Positions 55,579 through 62,061 of a stretch of DNA of 64,000 nucleotides are shown here, piece by piece; within the stretch, counting starts at the first letter, position 1; every line of letters starts with the position of its first letter. Origin of the DNA: Anaerocaecibacter muris (GTDB lineage Bacteria; Bacillota; Clostridia; Christensenellales; Pumilibacteraceae); the NCBI RefSeq assembly GCF_943192945.1, contig NZ_CALPCE010000003.1, positions 186,001 through 250,000 on the forward strand, written 5' to 3'. The translations under genes were made by a program, and so were the position numbers. Below the pieces are notes generated by a model, which made no database searches, was not told the DNA's origin, and worked only from the letters and a program-made list of their open reading frames with translations.

Positions 55579-56151
55579 TTATTCGGTTTTATCGCGTCGC
55601 GCTAAATTCGTGTATTTAGTGACAAACTCGGTTTTTGCCGCAGTGTACGCGTCGCGATCGTGCTCAAACTGCTTCCATAACCGCAATTTAAGTTGTTCGT
55701 ATTCTCGTGCGACGTCGGGGTGCGCGTTAAGATAGTCGCGGAACAACACCTCGGCTTTTTCGCTTTTGTGCTGTAAATGCAAATGAAAAACGCGCTCGGC
55801 AAAACCGTCGGGCGTGTAGCCTTTGTTAAGCGAAATGCGCGCGTCGCCTGCGAACATTATTATATAGCCGTTTCGCGCAAGGGTCGCAGCCACCGATTTT
55901 AAATCGCACGAGCTATCGATCTCCGCAAGAATATCTATTATCGGTTTTGCCCAAATGCCGGCGACCGCGGTACTGCCGATGTGATACAAGTCCGTATCGT
56001 CGGGCAATAAAGGGATAAGCCGCGCCGCCTCTTGCGCGTACCAATCCGACCACGCTGCATTGTGAGCGGTTAGCATTATCGGAAACAACTGCCAAAGCTC
56101 CTCGACAGTCATGTCGCATAATTGTTTTGGCGCGCCGCAAAACTCGGACAT
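55579..56151 (-). CDS. GrpB/UPF0157-family protein
   Basis: 190 residues. The family core DTDLYHIGSTAVAGIWAKPIIDILAEI is a minimal nucleotidyltransferase fold (GS motif plus Asp), followed by RVFHLHLQHKSEKAEVLFRDYLNAHPDVAREYEQLKLRLWKQFEHDRDAYTAAKTEFV, the usual C-terminal helical stretch. Some members are fused to dephospho-CoA kinase, but the role of stand-alone copies is uncertain. Monocistronic by context, between the mgtC-like gene and a gene-poor stretch. Confidence 0.92.
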   Translation of the reverse strand: MSEFCGAPKQLCDMTVEELWQLFPIMLTAHNAAWSDWYAQEAARLIPLLPDDTDLYHIGSTAVAGIWAKPIIDILAEIDSSCDLKSVAATLARNGYIIMFAGDARISLNKGYTPDGFAERVFHLHLQHKSEKAEVLFRDYLNAHPDVAREYEQLKLRLWKQFEHDRDAYTAAKTEFVTKYTNLARRDKTE

Positions 56152-56542
56152 TAACGCAAAACTCCTATCGCAATAATAAATAAAGTATAGCCCAAATTTT
56201 CCGCCGTGTCAAATCGCAACAAAAAAGAAACAAACCGAAAAGCGTTTGCGGCAAGGGATTGTGAGGGCGTGGCAATAGCAAACAAAAACAAACAATATTC
56301 CCAAAGACCGATAATTGCCCGCCGAGTGAAATTTTGATATTCTATTTATAACGACATCAGTCAAGCCGTCCGCCGCAATGCGACGGGCTAAATAAAATCA
56401 AAGCCGTTATATTTAAGCCGTATGTGTGTCCTTTACACTTACAAGCAAATATATTCCGCTAATCCGCCGAGCGTCGGGGACATTTTGCGCGCTCGACTGT
56501 TTTTGCTTTGAAAAAACTTCAACGAACAAAGGAGAAATACAA
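56152..56542. other. Gene-poor stretch before the Spo0A-C-like gene
   Basis: About 390 bp without a convincing gene. It holds one imperfect hairpin (AGCCGTC with GACGGGCT, 56364-56389) and no clear consensus promoter. An in-frame upward extension of the Spo0A-C-like gene (from 56426) lacks a ribosome-binding site and looks non-coding. Confidence 0.4.
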
Positions 56543-56917
56543 ATGCCCGATTCGACAATACCGAAATTCCTACTCAACCGAGCCAAAACCATACTGAAAG
56601 ATATGCGCGTGCCCGAACACTTGCAAGGCTTTACGTTCCTCGCGGAAGCGGCGGCACTGAAAAGCCTGTTCACCTGCCGCCGATACATGCAAATATATAC
56701 GCACATCGCAAAGGCGCACGACATCTCGAGTAAAACCGTAACCAACTCGATGTCATATGCCCTGGATTGCAACCGCGAAAACATTTGCGCCAATCTCAAA
56801 ATAAACCTCAACGAGCTATGTTGCAGTCGCGTCATATCCATGGCAGCCCTTCGCCTCGCCCATGCCGACGAACTCCCCACCCCGTCGCCCATCAACCTCG
56901 CCAAACCCTATAAATAA
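56543..56917 (+). CDS. Stand-alone Spo0A C-terminal-like DNA-binding protein
   Basis: 124 residues from the ATG at 56543, which has AAAGGAG 9 nt upstream. Residues 20-90 resemble the helical DNA-binding domain of Spo0A: MRVPEHLQGFTFLAEAAAL aligns with the GVPAHIKGYxYLREAI pattern, and IYTHIAKAHDISSKTVTNSMSYALDCNRENI aligns with the [28 protein letters not shown] pattern. There is no receiver domain, so it cannot be phosphorylated like Spo0A. It may be a short transcription factor or an antagonist of Spo0A-type sites. No sporulation gene adjoins. The similarity is judged by eye and is moderate. Confidence 0.65.
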   Translation: MPDSTIPKFLLNRAKTILKDMRVPEHLQGFTFLAEAAALKSLFTCRRYMQIYTHIAKAHDISSKTVTNSMSYALDCNRENICANLKINLNELCCSRVISMAALRLAHADELPTPSPINLAKPYK

Positions 56918-57019
56918 CCCATAAATATATAGTAACTGAAAATGCTATATTCCAATAAACTTATCCAATATGTAGGATATATTTATAACTTATAACTATT
57001 GCCCAAAACAGATTTTCTC

Positions 57020-57048
57020 CTTACAATAACTAAGGATTATTTGGAGAA
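57020..57048 (+). repeat. Left arm of a perfect 29-bp inverted repeat around the two-gene cassette
   Basis: Runs CTTACAATAACTAAGG then ATTATTTGGAGAA, and ends on the A of the ATG at 57048. The reverse complement is exact at 58737-58765. It contains a TACAAT (57022-57027) that lies 17 nt after TTGCCC (56999-57004), so it may carry the -10, and AAGGA, which is a possible ribosome-binding site 11 nt before the ATG. Confidence 0.85.
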
Positions 57049-57899
57049 TGGACAATATAGTTGCATCATTATTAATAGCAGCAGGTCAAACTTTTATAGG
57101 CGCTTTGGGAACTATAGGCGCCTGCGTATATAATAAGTTCTACAAAGAGAATTCTTTCGACTGCCCATTGGATTTATGGCATAGAGGTATTAACTCACAA
57201 AAACTTGGAGAAAACGATACGGTAAGATTAGATTGTTTAATATCCCCGTATGTACAGTTATTCCCACGAGATCCATTTGAAAATGCAAAAAGATGGAATA
57301 CTCTTTATGATTTTGAAGGAAAAATCAACTCTCAGCAATACAGTAAACTAGAGTTTTATGCTGGCTCAGACGATACTGTAAGAACAGGTTCTTTGAACGG
57401 CGAAACATTGGTTGGTTTATATGCTAGGTACGGTTATATCGGCGAGGGTATTTTAGGGGTTATACCAACAAAATATTTATTGAATAAAATACCGAATTTC
57501 TTTAAAGAAGACTTCTTTGGTTGTCGAGTTAGATTAAAGGGTACATTATCTCATTGCCCCACCCAACATAGTTATATAGCGAAAGGAATGTTTTTATCTG
57601 CCGGTATAAATTTAGAAACCGATAATTACAGAAATATACCGTATTTGAAGATATCTAATATCGAGCTTTTTAACGATAAACATGCTGCTTGTTCATTATT
57701 AGGCTCACCTTGGGCAGCTACAAATCTTTCCAAAGAACCTTTTATAGTCCAATATGGGTATATTAACAATCGTGAAGAACTCGATACTTGCAATAAAAAA
57801 ATACTCAATTCTCCGCAATGGGATAATGTAGAAGTCTTTTACGACACTTTAAGATGCCCTACGAAAGAATTGAGCTTTTCATCTAATTTCATTAAATAA
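57048..57899 (+). CDS. Membrane-anchored protein of unknown function (cassette gene 1)
   Basis: 283 residues, not recognised. One N-terminal membrane segment (about 4-27, VASLLIAAGQTFIGALGTIGACVY) without a lipobox, then a roughly 250-residue soluble part with few strongly charged runs. The region VRLKGTLSHCPTQHSYIAKGMF...YLKISNIELFN could be a small beta-barrel (OB-like), which is a guess. Cys residues are at CVYNKF, FDCPLD, LDCLI, FGCR, SHCP and CSLL. The start is fixed by the 29-bp leader, though GGAG is too close to the ATG and AAGGA is the better ribosome-binding site. Strongly AT-rich. It converges with and overlaps gene 2 by 21 bp at the 3' ends. Membrane anchor plus enzyme pairs of this style occur in defence cassettes; inference only. 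Confidence 0.8.
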   Translation: MDNIVASLLIAAGQTFIGALGTIGACVYNKFYKENSFDCPLDLWHRGINSQKLGENDTVRLDCLISPYVQLFPRDPFENAKRWNTLYDFEGKINSQQYSKLEFYAGSDDTVRTGSLNGETLVGLYARYGYIGEGILGVIPTKYLLNKIPNFFKEDFFGCRVRLKGTLSHCPTQHSYIAKGMFLSAGINLETDNYRNIPYLKISNIELFNDKHAACSLLGSPWAATNLSKEPFIVQYGYINNREELDTCNKKILNSPQWDNVEVFYDTLRCPTKELSFSSNFIK

Positions 57900-58733
57900 A
57901 TTTTTAATAAATGTAGGTATATAGAAATAATATGATAGGTGTTTAGGCGAATACATATTGTATCGGATTATGTTTTTATTCGTTAGAAAATTATTTTGAA
58001 TCTCGTTAATAGGTTTTTCGATAATATTTTTCAATACACCTTTCTCGCTCCATATTGTTTGCAAATGAAATATCCCAGGATATTCGGGTATTGTTATAAG
58101 TGATAGTTTATATGAAATATCCTCATCATTTAATAATTTTAAAGAGTCATGGGTCGTATTGATTTCAAAAATATGTTTATAAATAACATCGGTACATACA
58201 CCTCTTTCGGAAGCAAAATTTAATAAAAGTTTATAGTAGGACTTATTATGTGATTGGCTTTCTAAGCTAAGATTAAAACAATCATTAACAATCAAGTCGT
58301 ACTTTCCGGTATGCTCTAATAAAAATGAATGGGCATCTTGTTCTATGTAATGGAATTTAGGATTGCTAATAACATCTTTAACATGCGAATAATACCTTTC
58401 CATTAAATCCAATACTGTATGATCATAATCACATAACACAATTTTTTCTATAGTTGGGTATTTTAGTATTTCGTAAGCCGCAAATAAAGAACCCCCGCCG
58501 ATAATTAATGCAGTCTTTACTTGCGGAATAAAAGCGATTGGTAAATGTACTAGTTGTTCGTGATAAAACTGTTGATAAAATTCTATATGTTGAATTTCAC
58601 CATTTATAACTAATATTTTTCCTAAGTTTTTATGTAGATATAGTATGATTTGTTGTTTATCGGATTGAAATGATTCTAATATTTCCATATCTTGTAAGTA
58701 CAAGCTTACGGATTCATTTTCAAAAAAATACAT
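57879..58733 (-). CDS. Spermidine-synthase-fold protein (cassette gene 2)
   Basis: 284 residues. The middle matches the aminopropyltransferase/Rossmann methyltransferase fold: YHEQLVHLPIAFIPQVKTALIIGGGSLFAAYEILKYPTIEKIVLCDYDHTVLDLMERYY corresponds to the SpeE pattern HE-x-hhhP...hhhIGGGDG...V-x-hVEID. The motif after it is YDLIVNDCFNLS where spermidine synthases have D-S-x-D-P, so the first catalytic Asp (Asp in NDC) is kept, but the second is replaced by Asn; GGGDG is GGGSL. The substrate is therefore probably not the standard putrescine/dcSAM pair. About 70 extra C-terminal residues are unlike SpeE. No speD, speA or speH is nearby. Ribosome-binding site GGAG 5 nt before the ATG, inside the shared 29-bp leader; promoter TTGCAC-17-TAAAAT at 58768-58796. 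Confidence 0.8.
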   Translation of the reverse strand: MYFFENESVSLYLQDMEILESFQSDKQQIILYLHKNLGKILVINGEIQHIEFYQQFYHEQLVHLPIAFIPQVKTALIIGGGSLFAAYEILKYPTIEKIVLCDYDHTVLDLMERYYSHVKDVISNPKFHYIEQDAHSFLLEHTGKYDLIVNDCFNLSLESQSHNKSYYKLLLNFASERGVCTDVIYKHIFEINTTHDSLKLLNDEDISYKLSLITIPEYPGIFHLQTIWSEKGVLKNIIEKPINEIQNNFLTNKNIIRYNMYSPKHLSYYFYIPTFIKNLFNEIR

Positions 58734-58736
58734 AGT

Positions 58737-58765
58737 TTCTCCAAATAATCCTTAGTTATTGTAAG
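58737..58765 (-). repeat. Right arm of the 29-bp inverted repeat
   Basis: Exact reverse complement of 57020-57048, here forming the leader and ribosome-binding site of the spermidine-synthase-fold gene. Confidence 0.85.
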
Positions 58766-58767
58766 AT

Positions 58768-58796
58768 ATTTTACCATAAAAATCAGGTGTGTGCAA
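58768..58796 (-). promoter_or_regulatory. Promoter of cassette gene 2
   Basis: On the minus strand, TTGCAC (58791-58796), 17 nt, TAAAAT (58768-58773). Predicted +1 falls just inside the 29-bp arm. Confidence 0.6.
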
Positions 58797-58823
58797 TAAT
58801 TATATAGGAACACAAATATCAAC

Positions 58824-59048
58824 TTAAAAAATATTTGTACTTTTTTGTATATTTTTGATTTTAATAGACTCGCGAACAAAAACCCCAAAAAAGAAACAAA
58901 ACAAATATTGGATTGATATATTTTCATTAGATACCGACAGTTCGCTGCTTGTTTCGTCGTCATTATTTAAATCGATGCAACCGACGAACGCAAACGAAAC
59001 ACATACCGCCATTAAAACAGCGCAAAGCATAGTCACAATTTTTTTCAT
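58824..59048 (-). pseudogene. Truncated lipoprotein (signal peptide plus short tail)
   Basis: 74 residues. It begins as a normal lipoprotein: MKKIVTMLCAVLMAVCVSFAFVGC with lipobox FVGC (Cys24), then an acidic linker IDLNNDDETSSELS. The following residues (ISIQYLFCFFFGVFVRESIKIKNIQK) look like non-coding read-through, so the gene appears cut off soon after its export signal. A good AGGAG ribosome-binding site lies upstream. It is divergent from the XRE gene at 59196 and shares operator-like palindromes with it, so it was probably a regulated surface protein before truncation; a functional micro-lipoprotein cannot be excluded. Confidence 0.55.
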
Positions 59049-59064
59049 AACGTTTAACTCCTAA

Positions 59065-59084
59065 ATGGGTGATTTATAACCCAT
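59065..59084. promoter_or_regulatory. Operator-like palindrome 1
   Basis: ATGGGTGATTTATAACCCAT, just upstream of the truncated lipoprotein's ribosome-binding site. Same TGGGTGAT...AACCCAT pattern as 59118-59137. Confidence 0.55.
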
Positions 59085-59117
59085 ATTGTACGCCATATTT
59101 ATTTAGAAGTCAAGCGA

Positions 59118-59137
59118 TTGGGTGATATTTAACCCAT
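59118..59137. promoter_or_regulatory. Operator-like palindrome 2
   Basis: TTGGGTGATATTTAACCCAT, centred between the two divergent genes; differs from palindrome 1 mainly in the central bases. Confidence 0.55.
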
Positions 59138-59167
59138 AAATAAATTATCAATAATAATAAACTTAAA

Positions 59168-59181
59168 GGTGAAATTTCACC
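59168..59181. promoter_or_regulatory. Operator-like palindrome 3
   Basis: GGTGAAATTTCACC, a perfect 14-bp palindrome 14 nt upstream of the XRE start codon; related to the other two (GGTGA...ACC). Confidence 0.5.
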
Positions 59182-59195
59182 CGAGGGGGTTTGCT

Positions 59196-59438
59196 ATGAA
59201 TATCAGCCAAGCGGTAGCAATAAGGATTAAAGAACTATTACTTGAAAACAATTTAACTCAATATCGGTTAGAGCAAAAGGCTTGCCTATCGCACGATACT
59301 GTTAAAAGCATTATGAAAGGCAAAGCAAAAGGCGTTAATTTAAAAACATTGGTTGCAATTGCGGACGGATTCGGAATAACCGTCAGCGAATTTTTAAATT
59401 CAGATTTATTTTTATATGATAACTTAAATATGGACTGA
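59196..59438 (+). CDS. Small XRE-family regulator
   Basis: 80 residues from the ATG at 59196, with AGGGGG 8 nt upstream; the longer in-frame ORF from 59169 begins inside palindrome 3 and is not preferred. Helix-turn-helix domain: IRIKELLLENNLTQYRLEQKACLSHDTVKSIMKGKAKGVNLKTLVAIADGFGITVSEFLNS, with recognition helix around SHDTVKSIMKG. Three related palindromes upstream suggest that it represses itself and the divergent truncated lipoprotein gene. The coding sequence is AT-rich like the neighbouring cassette. Confidence 0.88.
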   Translation: MNISQAVAIRIKELLLENNLTQYRLEQKACLSHDTVKSIMKGKAKGVNLKTLVAIADGFGITVSEFLNSDLFLYDNLNMD

Positions 59439-59499
59439 AACAAATTTCAATGTTTTAATAATCGAATTTTAATATATATTATAGAAATAAAAGCGCGCA

Positions 59500-59690
59500 C
59501 TACTCATACAGTGCCGCTACCACGAAAAAAACACCCTTTCGGGAGTACAACCGGATTGTGCCGCAAAATGCGGCACGGGCTTCGGCTTTGCCGAGCGCCT
59601 AACGAACTGCGCGCCGAATTTGTTTTTACGTATTATGGTGTTGTGGTTTTTTATATATTTTCGCCATCATATATAGTTTTTTGCGGCGCG
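59500..59690 (+). repeat. 190-bp tandem repeat, unit 1
   Basis: Starts CTACTCATACAGTGCCGCTA, then a copy of the tRNA-Met 3' tail and terminator stem (GCCGCTACCACGAAAAA, ACACCC), then hairpins GTGCCGC/GCGGCAC and GGGCTTCGGC-type, and an AT-rich end. Slightly diverged from unit 2. Confidence 0.85.
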
Positions 59691-59880
59691 CTACTCATAC
59701 AGTGCCGCTACCACGAAAAAAACACCCTTTCGGGTGTACAACTGGATTGTGCCGCAAAATGCGGCACGGGCTTCGGCTTTGCCGAGCGCCTAACGAACTG
59801 CGCGCCGAATCTGTTTCCACGTATTATATGTTGTAGTTTTTTATATATTTTCGCTATCATATATAGTTTTTTGCGGCGCG
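59691..59880 (+). repeat. 190-bp tandem repeat, unit 2
   Basis: Same order as unit 1, period 190-191 bp. No coding potential is likely, although the frame stays open by chance across the units. Confidence 0.85.
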
Positions 59881-59935
59881 CTACTCATACAGTGCCGCTA
59901 CCACGAAAAAAACACCCTTTCGGGTGTCTTTTTCG
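59881..59935 (+). repeat. 190-bp tandem repeat, partial unit 3 merging with the tRNA-Met terminator
   Basis: The first 47 bases match units 1 and 2, after which the sequence becomes the tRNA's own terminator. GCCGCTACCACGAAAAA (59894-59910) is the exact inverse of 59929-59945, and ACACCC (59912-59917) pairs with GGGTGT (59922-59927), giving a long cruciform. Confidence 0.8.
59912..59927 (-). terminator. tRNA-Met terminator
   Basis: On the minus strand, ACACCC-gaaa-GGGTGT followed by TTTTTTT, starting 8 nt after the CCA end. Confidence 0.85.
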
Positions 59936-60012
59936 TGGTAGCGGCAACTGGATTCGAACCAGTGACCAATCGGGTATGAACCGAGTACTCTAGCCAGCTG
60001 AGCTATGCCGCC
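59936..60012 (-). tRNA. tRNA-Met (CAT anticodon), elongator type
   Basis: 77 nt including encoded CCA. Acceptor GGCGGCA pairs with TGCCGCT (first pair G-U). D-arm GCTC...GAGT, anticodon loop TTCATAC on stem TCGG/CCGA, T-arm CTGGTTCGAATCCAG. The first base pair is not the C-A mismatch of initiators, and the body resembles elongator tRNA-Met; tRNA-Ile2 (lysidine type) is the alternative for a CAT anticodon. Promoter at 60025-60053. Confidence 0.93.
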
Positions 60013-60024
60013 ACAGTAGAAACT

Positions 60025-60053
60025 ATTATAGCAAAGTTTGTTGCGTTTGGCAA
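60025..60053 (-). promoter_or_regulatory. tRNA-Met promoter
   Basis: On the minus strand, TTGCCA (60048-60053), 17 nt, TATAAT (60025-60030). Confidence 0.75.
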
Positions 60054-60164
60054 GGATTTTTGACTATATTTTTTTATTTAAACGCATAAATTAAGCGCGC
60101 AACATCTCGACGCGACGGCTGTTCTTTTCCGTCGCGTCGTTTTTGTCGCTTAATTCAGCTTATC

Positions 60165-60467
60165 CTACATGCCGAACGCTTTTTTTATTTCCGCCGCGCT
60201 TGTCAATCCGACAAAACGTTCCACGACAACACCGTCCTCGAAAAGCACGAGCGTCGGGATACTGCTCACCTGAAAATCCATAGGCAACGTGTCGTCAACG
60301 TCCACGTCTATCTTAACAAGTTTTATATCGGTCGTGTTCGCCAAGTCCTCGACAATCGGGGCTTGCGCACGGCACGGACCGCACCAGCCCGCCCAGAAAT
60401 CGACAAGCGTTTTGCCGCTCGAAGTTATTGCATTAAATTCTTCCGCAGTAGGATTGAGTTTTATCAT
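60165..60467 (-). CDS. trxA: Thioredoxin
   Basis: 100 residues, single thioredoxin fold. Active site WCGPC with Cys29 and Cys32 (VDFWAGWCGPCRAQAPI), cis-Pro in SSIPTLVLF, and a C-terminal helix. It reduces protein disulfides in the cytosol; no signal peptide. A GGAG ribosome-binding site is present. No thioredoxin reductase is adjacent. It lies 65 bp after the dipeptidase gene on the same strand. Confidence 0.95.
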   Translation of the reverse strand: MIKLNPTAEEFNAITSSGKTLVDFWAGWCGPCRAQAPIVEDLANTTDIKLVKIDVDVDDTLPMDFQVSSIPTLVLFEDGVVVERFVGLTSAAEIKKAFGM

Positions 60468-60532
60468 GATTCCAATCTCCTTAATTGTATTTATTTTAGT
60501 ATTTGTTCTCTCGCCGTTTTTACACCCGACTC

Positions 60533-61945
60533 TTACAAATCGGCAAGTTCGATCGCCGCAGCGAGATAAATTTCGTAGTTTTTAAACAGTTGCGCGATCG
60601 GGAAATTCTCGTCGGCGCGGTGCATGTTTATATCTATATCGACAGGTGTACAGCCGAACGCGACGGCATTGGGCAATTCCCGAGCATACGTTCCGCCGCC
60701 GACTTTCAGCGGCGCGGTCATATCGCCCGTAAGTTTGCGATAAACCTTTAGCAAAGTCTTAATGAGCGGCGCGTCCTCCTCGATATACAAGTTCCCGTGA
60801 TAATCGCGCACATGCGCTTTACAGCCCGTCGCCTTTTCCAAATGTTCCGCGACAAATTCCGCAGTCACGCCGAGCGGCAGTCGGAAGTCTATCAACAGTT
60901 CCAGCTCGCCGTTTACCATGCGCGCCTGCGACAGGCACATGGACAAATCGCCGCTTTTGGGGTCGTTCACGTAAATTCCGAGCTTACTGCTCGCCAGCGG
61001 CGTGCACAGATACCCGCTTATTTTTTCCAAATATTTCGACCCGATAACGTTATTAAACGCCGCGAGCGCGCCGAGCGTTTTCCACAACGCGTTATCGCCT
61101 TTTTCGGGTGTGGACGCATGCTCCGCCGTGCCGTTAGCGGTGACAGTAACGCACTCGCCGTTGGTGATTTCGTAATCGGAAAAAGCATTGCCCGCCGACA
61201 CGATATACTCCGCGAGCGGCGCGGTCTTAAACACGTCCGCCGTCGGCGCGCCGCCGCAAAGCTCTTTTAACGCGTTGTCGAGCGCACTGCCCTTTATTAT
61301 CTTAAAACTCGATTTATCGGGCACGGCGTTCGCGCACTCCGCGCCGTCAATATAAGAAATATTTTCGGCGAGCTTGTCGTCCGCAAACTTCAAAATTATA
61401 TGCGCGATACCCTTTTCGCTGTTGATAACGGGGAATTCCGAATCGGGCACAAACGACATTGCGGGCACCTCGCCGCCCTTTTCGAGGTAGCGTCGAATAC
61501 ACGAACTGCCGCGCTCCTCATCCGCGCCGACGATTAGCCGAACGCGTCGCTTTAATTTTTGCTTGGATTCGGCGAGCGTTTTGAGCGCGTGCAAGCACAC
61601 GACCACCGCGCCTTTATCGTCGCCAACACCCCTGCCGTAAACCTTGCCGTTCTCCTCGACCATCTTAAACGGGTCGGTAGCCCAACCGTTGCCGGCGGGC
61701 ACGACGTCGAGGTGTCCGAGAATCCCGACGCACTCTTTGCCCTCCCCGACCTCGGCATACGCGCACGCGCCGTCGATAAGCTCCGCTTTAAGCCCGTAAG
61801 CTCGGGCTTTTGCTACAAACCATTCGAGCGCGCGCAAGCACTGCTTGCCGTAAGGCGCGCCGTCTTCGGGCGTGGAGAACACGCTGGGTATGGCAATAAC
61901 TTCCGCCAAATCGTCGAGGATTCGGCGCGTCAACATTTCGTCCAT
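60533..61945 (-). CDS. M20-family Sapep/PepV-type dipeptidase
   Basis: 470 residues, the length of PepV/Sapep metallo-dipeptidases, which split short peptides with two Zn2+ (or Mn2+). GILGHLDVVPAGNGW gives the first metal His and the following Asp; GRGVGDDKGAVVVCLHAL gives the bridging Asp; VGADEERGSSCIRRYL gives the Glu general base and a metal Glu. The lid domain (about 190-370) contains ATANGTAEHAS-like sequence (TVTANGTAEHASTPEKGDNAL). C-terminal catalytic part: VGGGTYARELPNAVAFGCTP. Promoter TTGACA-18-TATAAT at 61991-62020; GGAAG ribosome-binding site. Cytosolic amino-acid recycling is the likely role. Confidence 0.94.
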   Translation of the reverse strand: MDEMLTRRILDDLAEVIAIPSVFSTPEDGAPYGKQCLRALEWFVAKARAYGLKAELIDGACAYAEVGEGKECVGILGHLDVVPAGNGWATDPFKMVEENGKVYGRGVGDDKGAVVVCLHALKTLAESKQKLKRRVRLIVGADEERGSSCIRRYLEKGGEVPAMSFVPDSEFPVINSEKGIAHIILKFADDKLAENISYIDGAECANAVPDKSSFKIIKGSALDNALKELCGGAPTADVFKTAPLAEYIVSAGNAFSDYEITNGECVTVTANGTAEHASTPEKGDNALWKTLGALAAFNNVIGSKYLEKISGYLCTPLASSKLGIYVNDPKSGDLSMCLSQARMVNGELELLIDFRLPLGVTAEFVAEHLEKATGCKAHVRDYHGNLYIEEDAPLIKTLLKVYRKLTGDMTAPLKVGGGTYARELPNAVAFGCTPVDIDINMHRADENFPIAQLFKNYEIYLAAAIELADL

Positions 61946-61990
61946 AATAACTTCCTTATTCGCTTGCGTTTTGCGCTGAAAAGCATTAAA

Positions 61991-62020
61991 ATTATATCAT
62001 GACGGGACAAGCGTTGTCAA
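61991..62020 (-). promoter_or_regulatory. Sigma-A promoter of the dipeptidase gene
   Basis: On the minus strand, TTGACA (62015-62020), 18 nt, TATAAT (61991-61996). Confidence 0.75.
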
Positions 62021-62061
62021 GCGCGCCGTCAACGCGATACGACAAAAAGGAGAACTGACAC

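Noticed and set aside
58706-58963. An 85-codon minus-strand frame upstream of the spermidine-synthase-fold gene
   Set aside because: It overlaps the start of that gene, its promoter and the 29-bp arm; the residues look like translated AT-rich spacer.
59511-59993. A 160-codon open frame across the tandem repeats and tRNA
   Set aside because: It runs through repeated hairpins, the tRNA terminator and the antisense of tRNA-Met; the translation repeats itself with the DNA period and has no ribosome-binding site.
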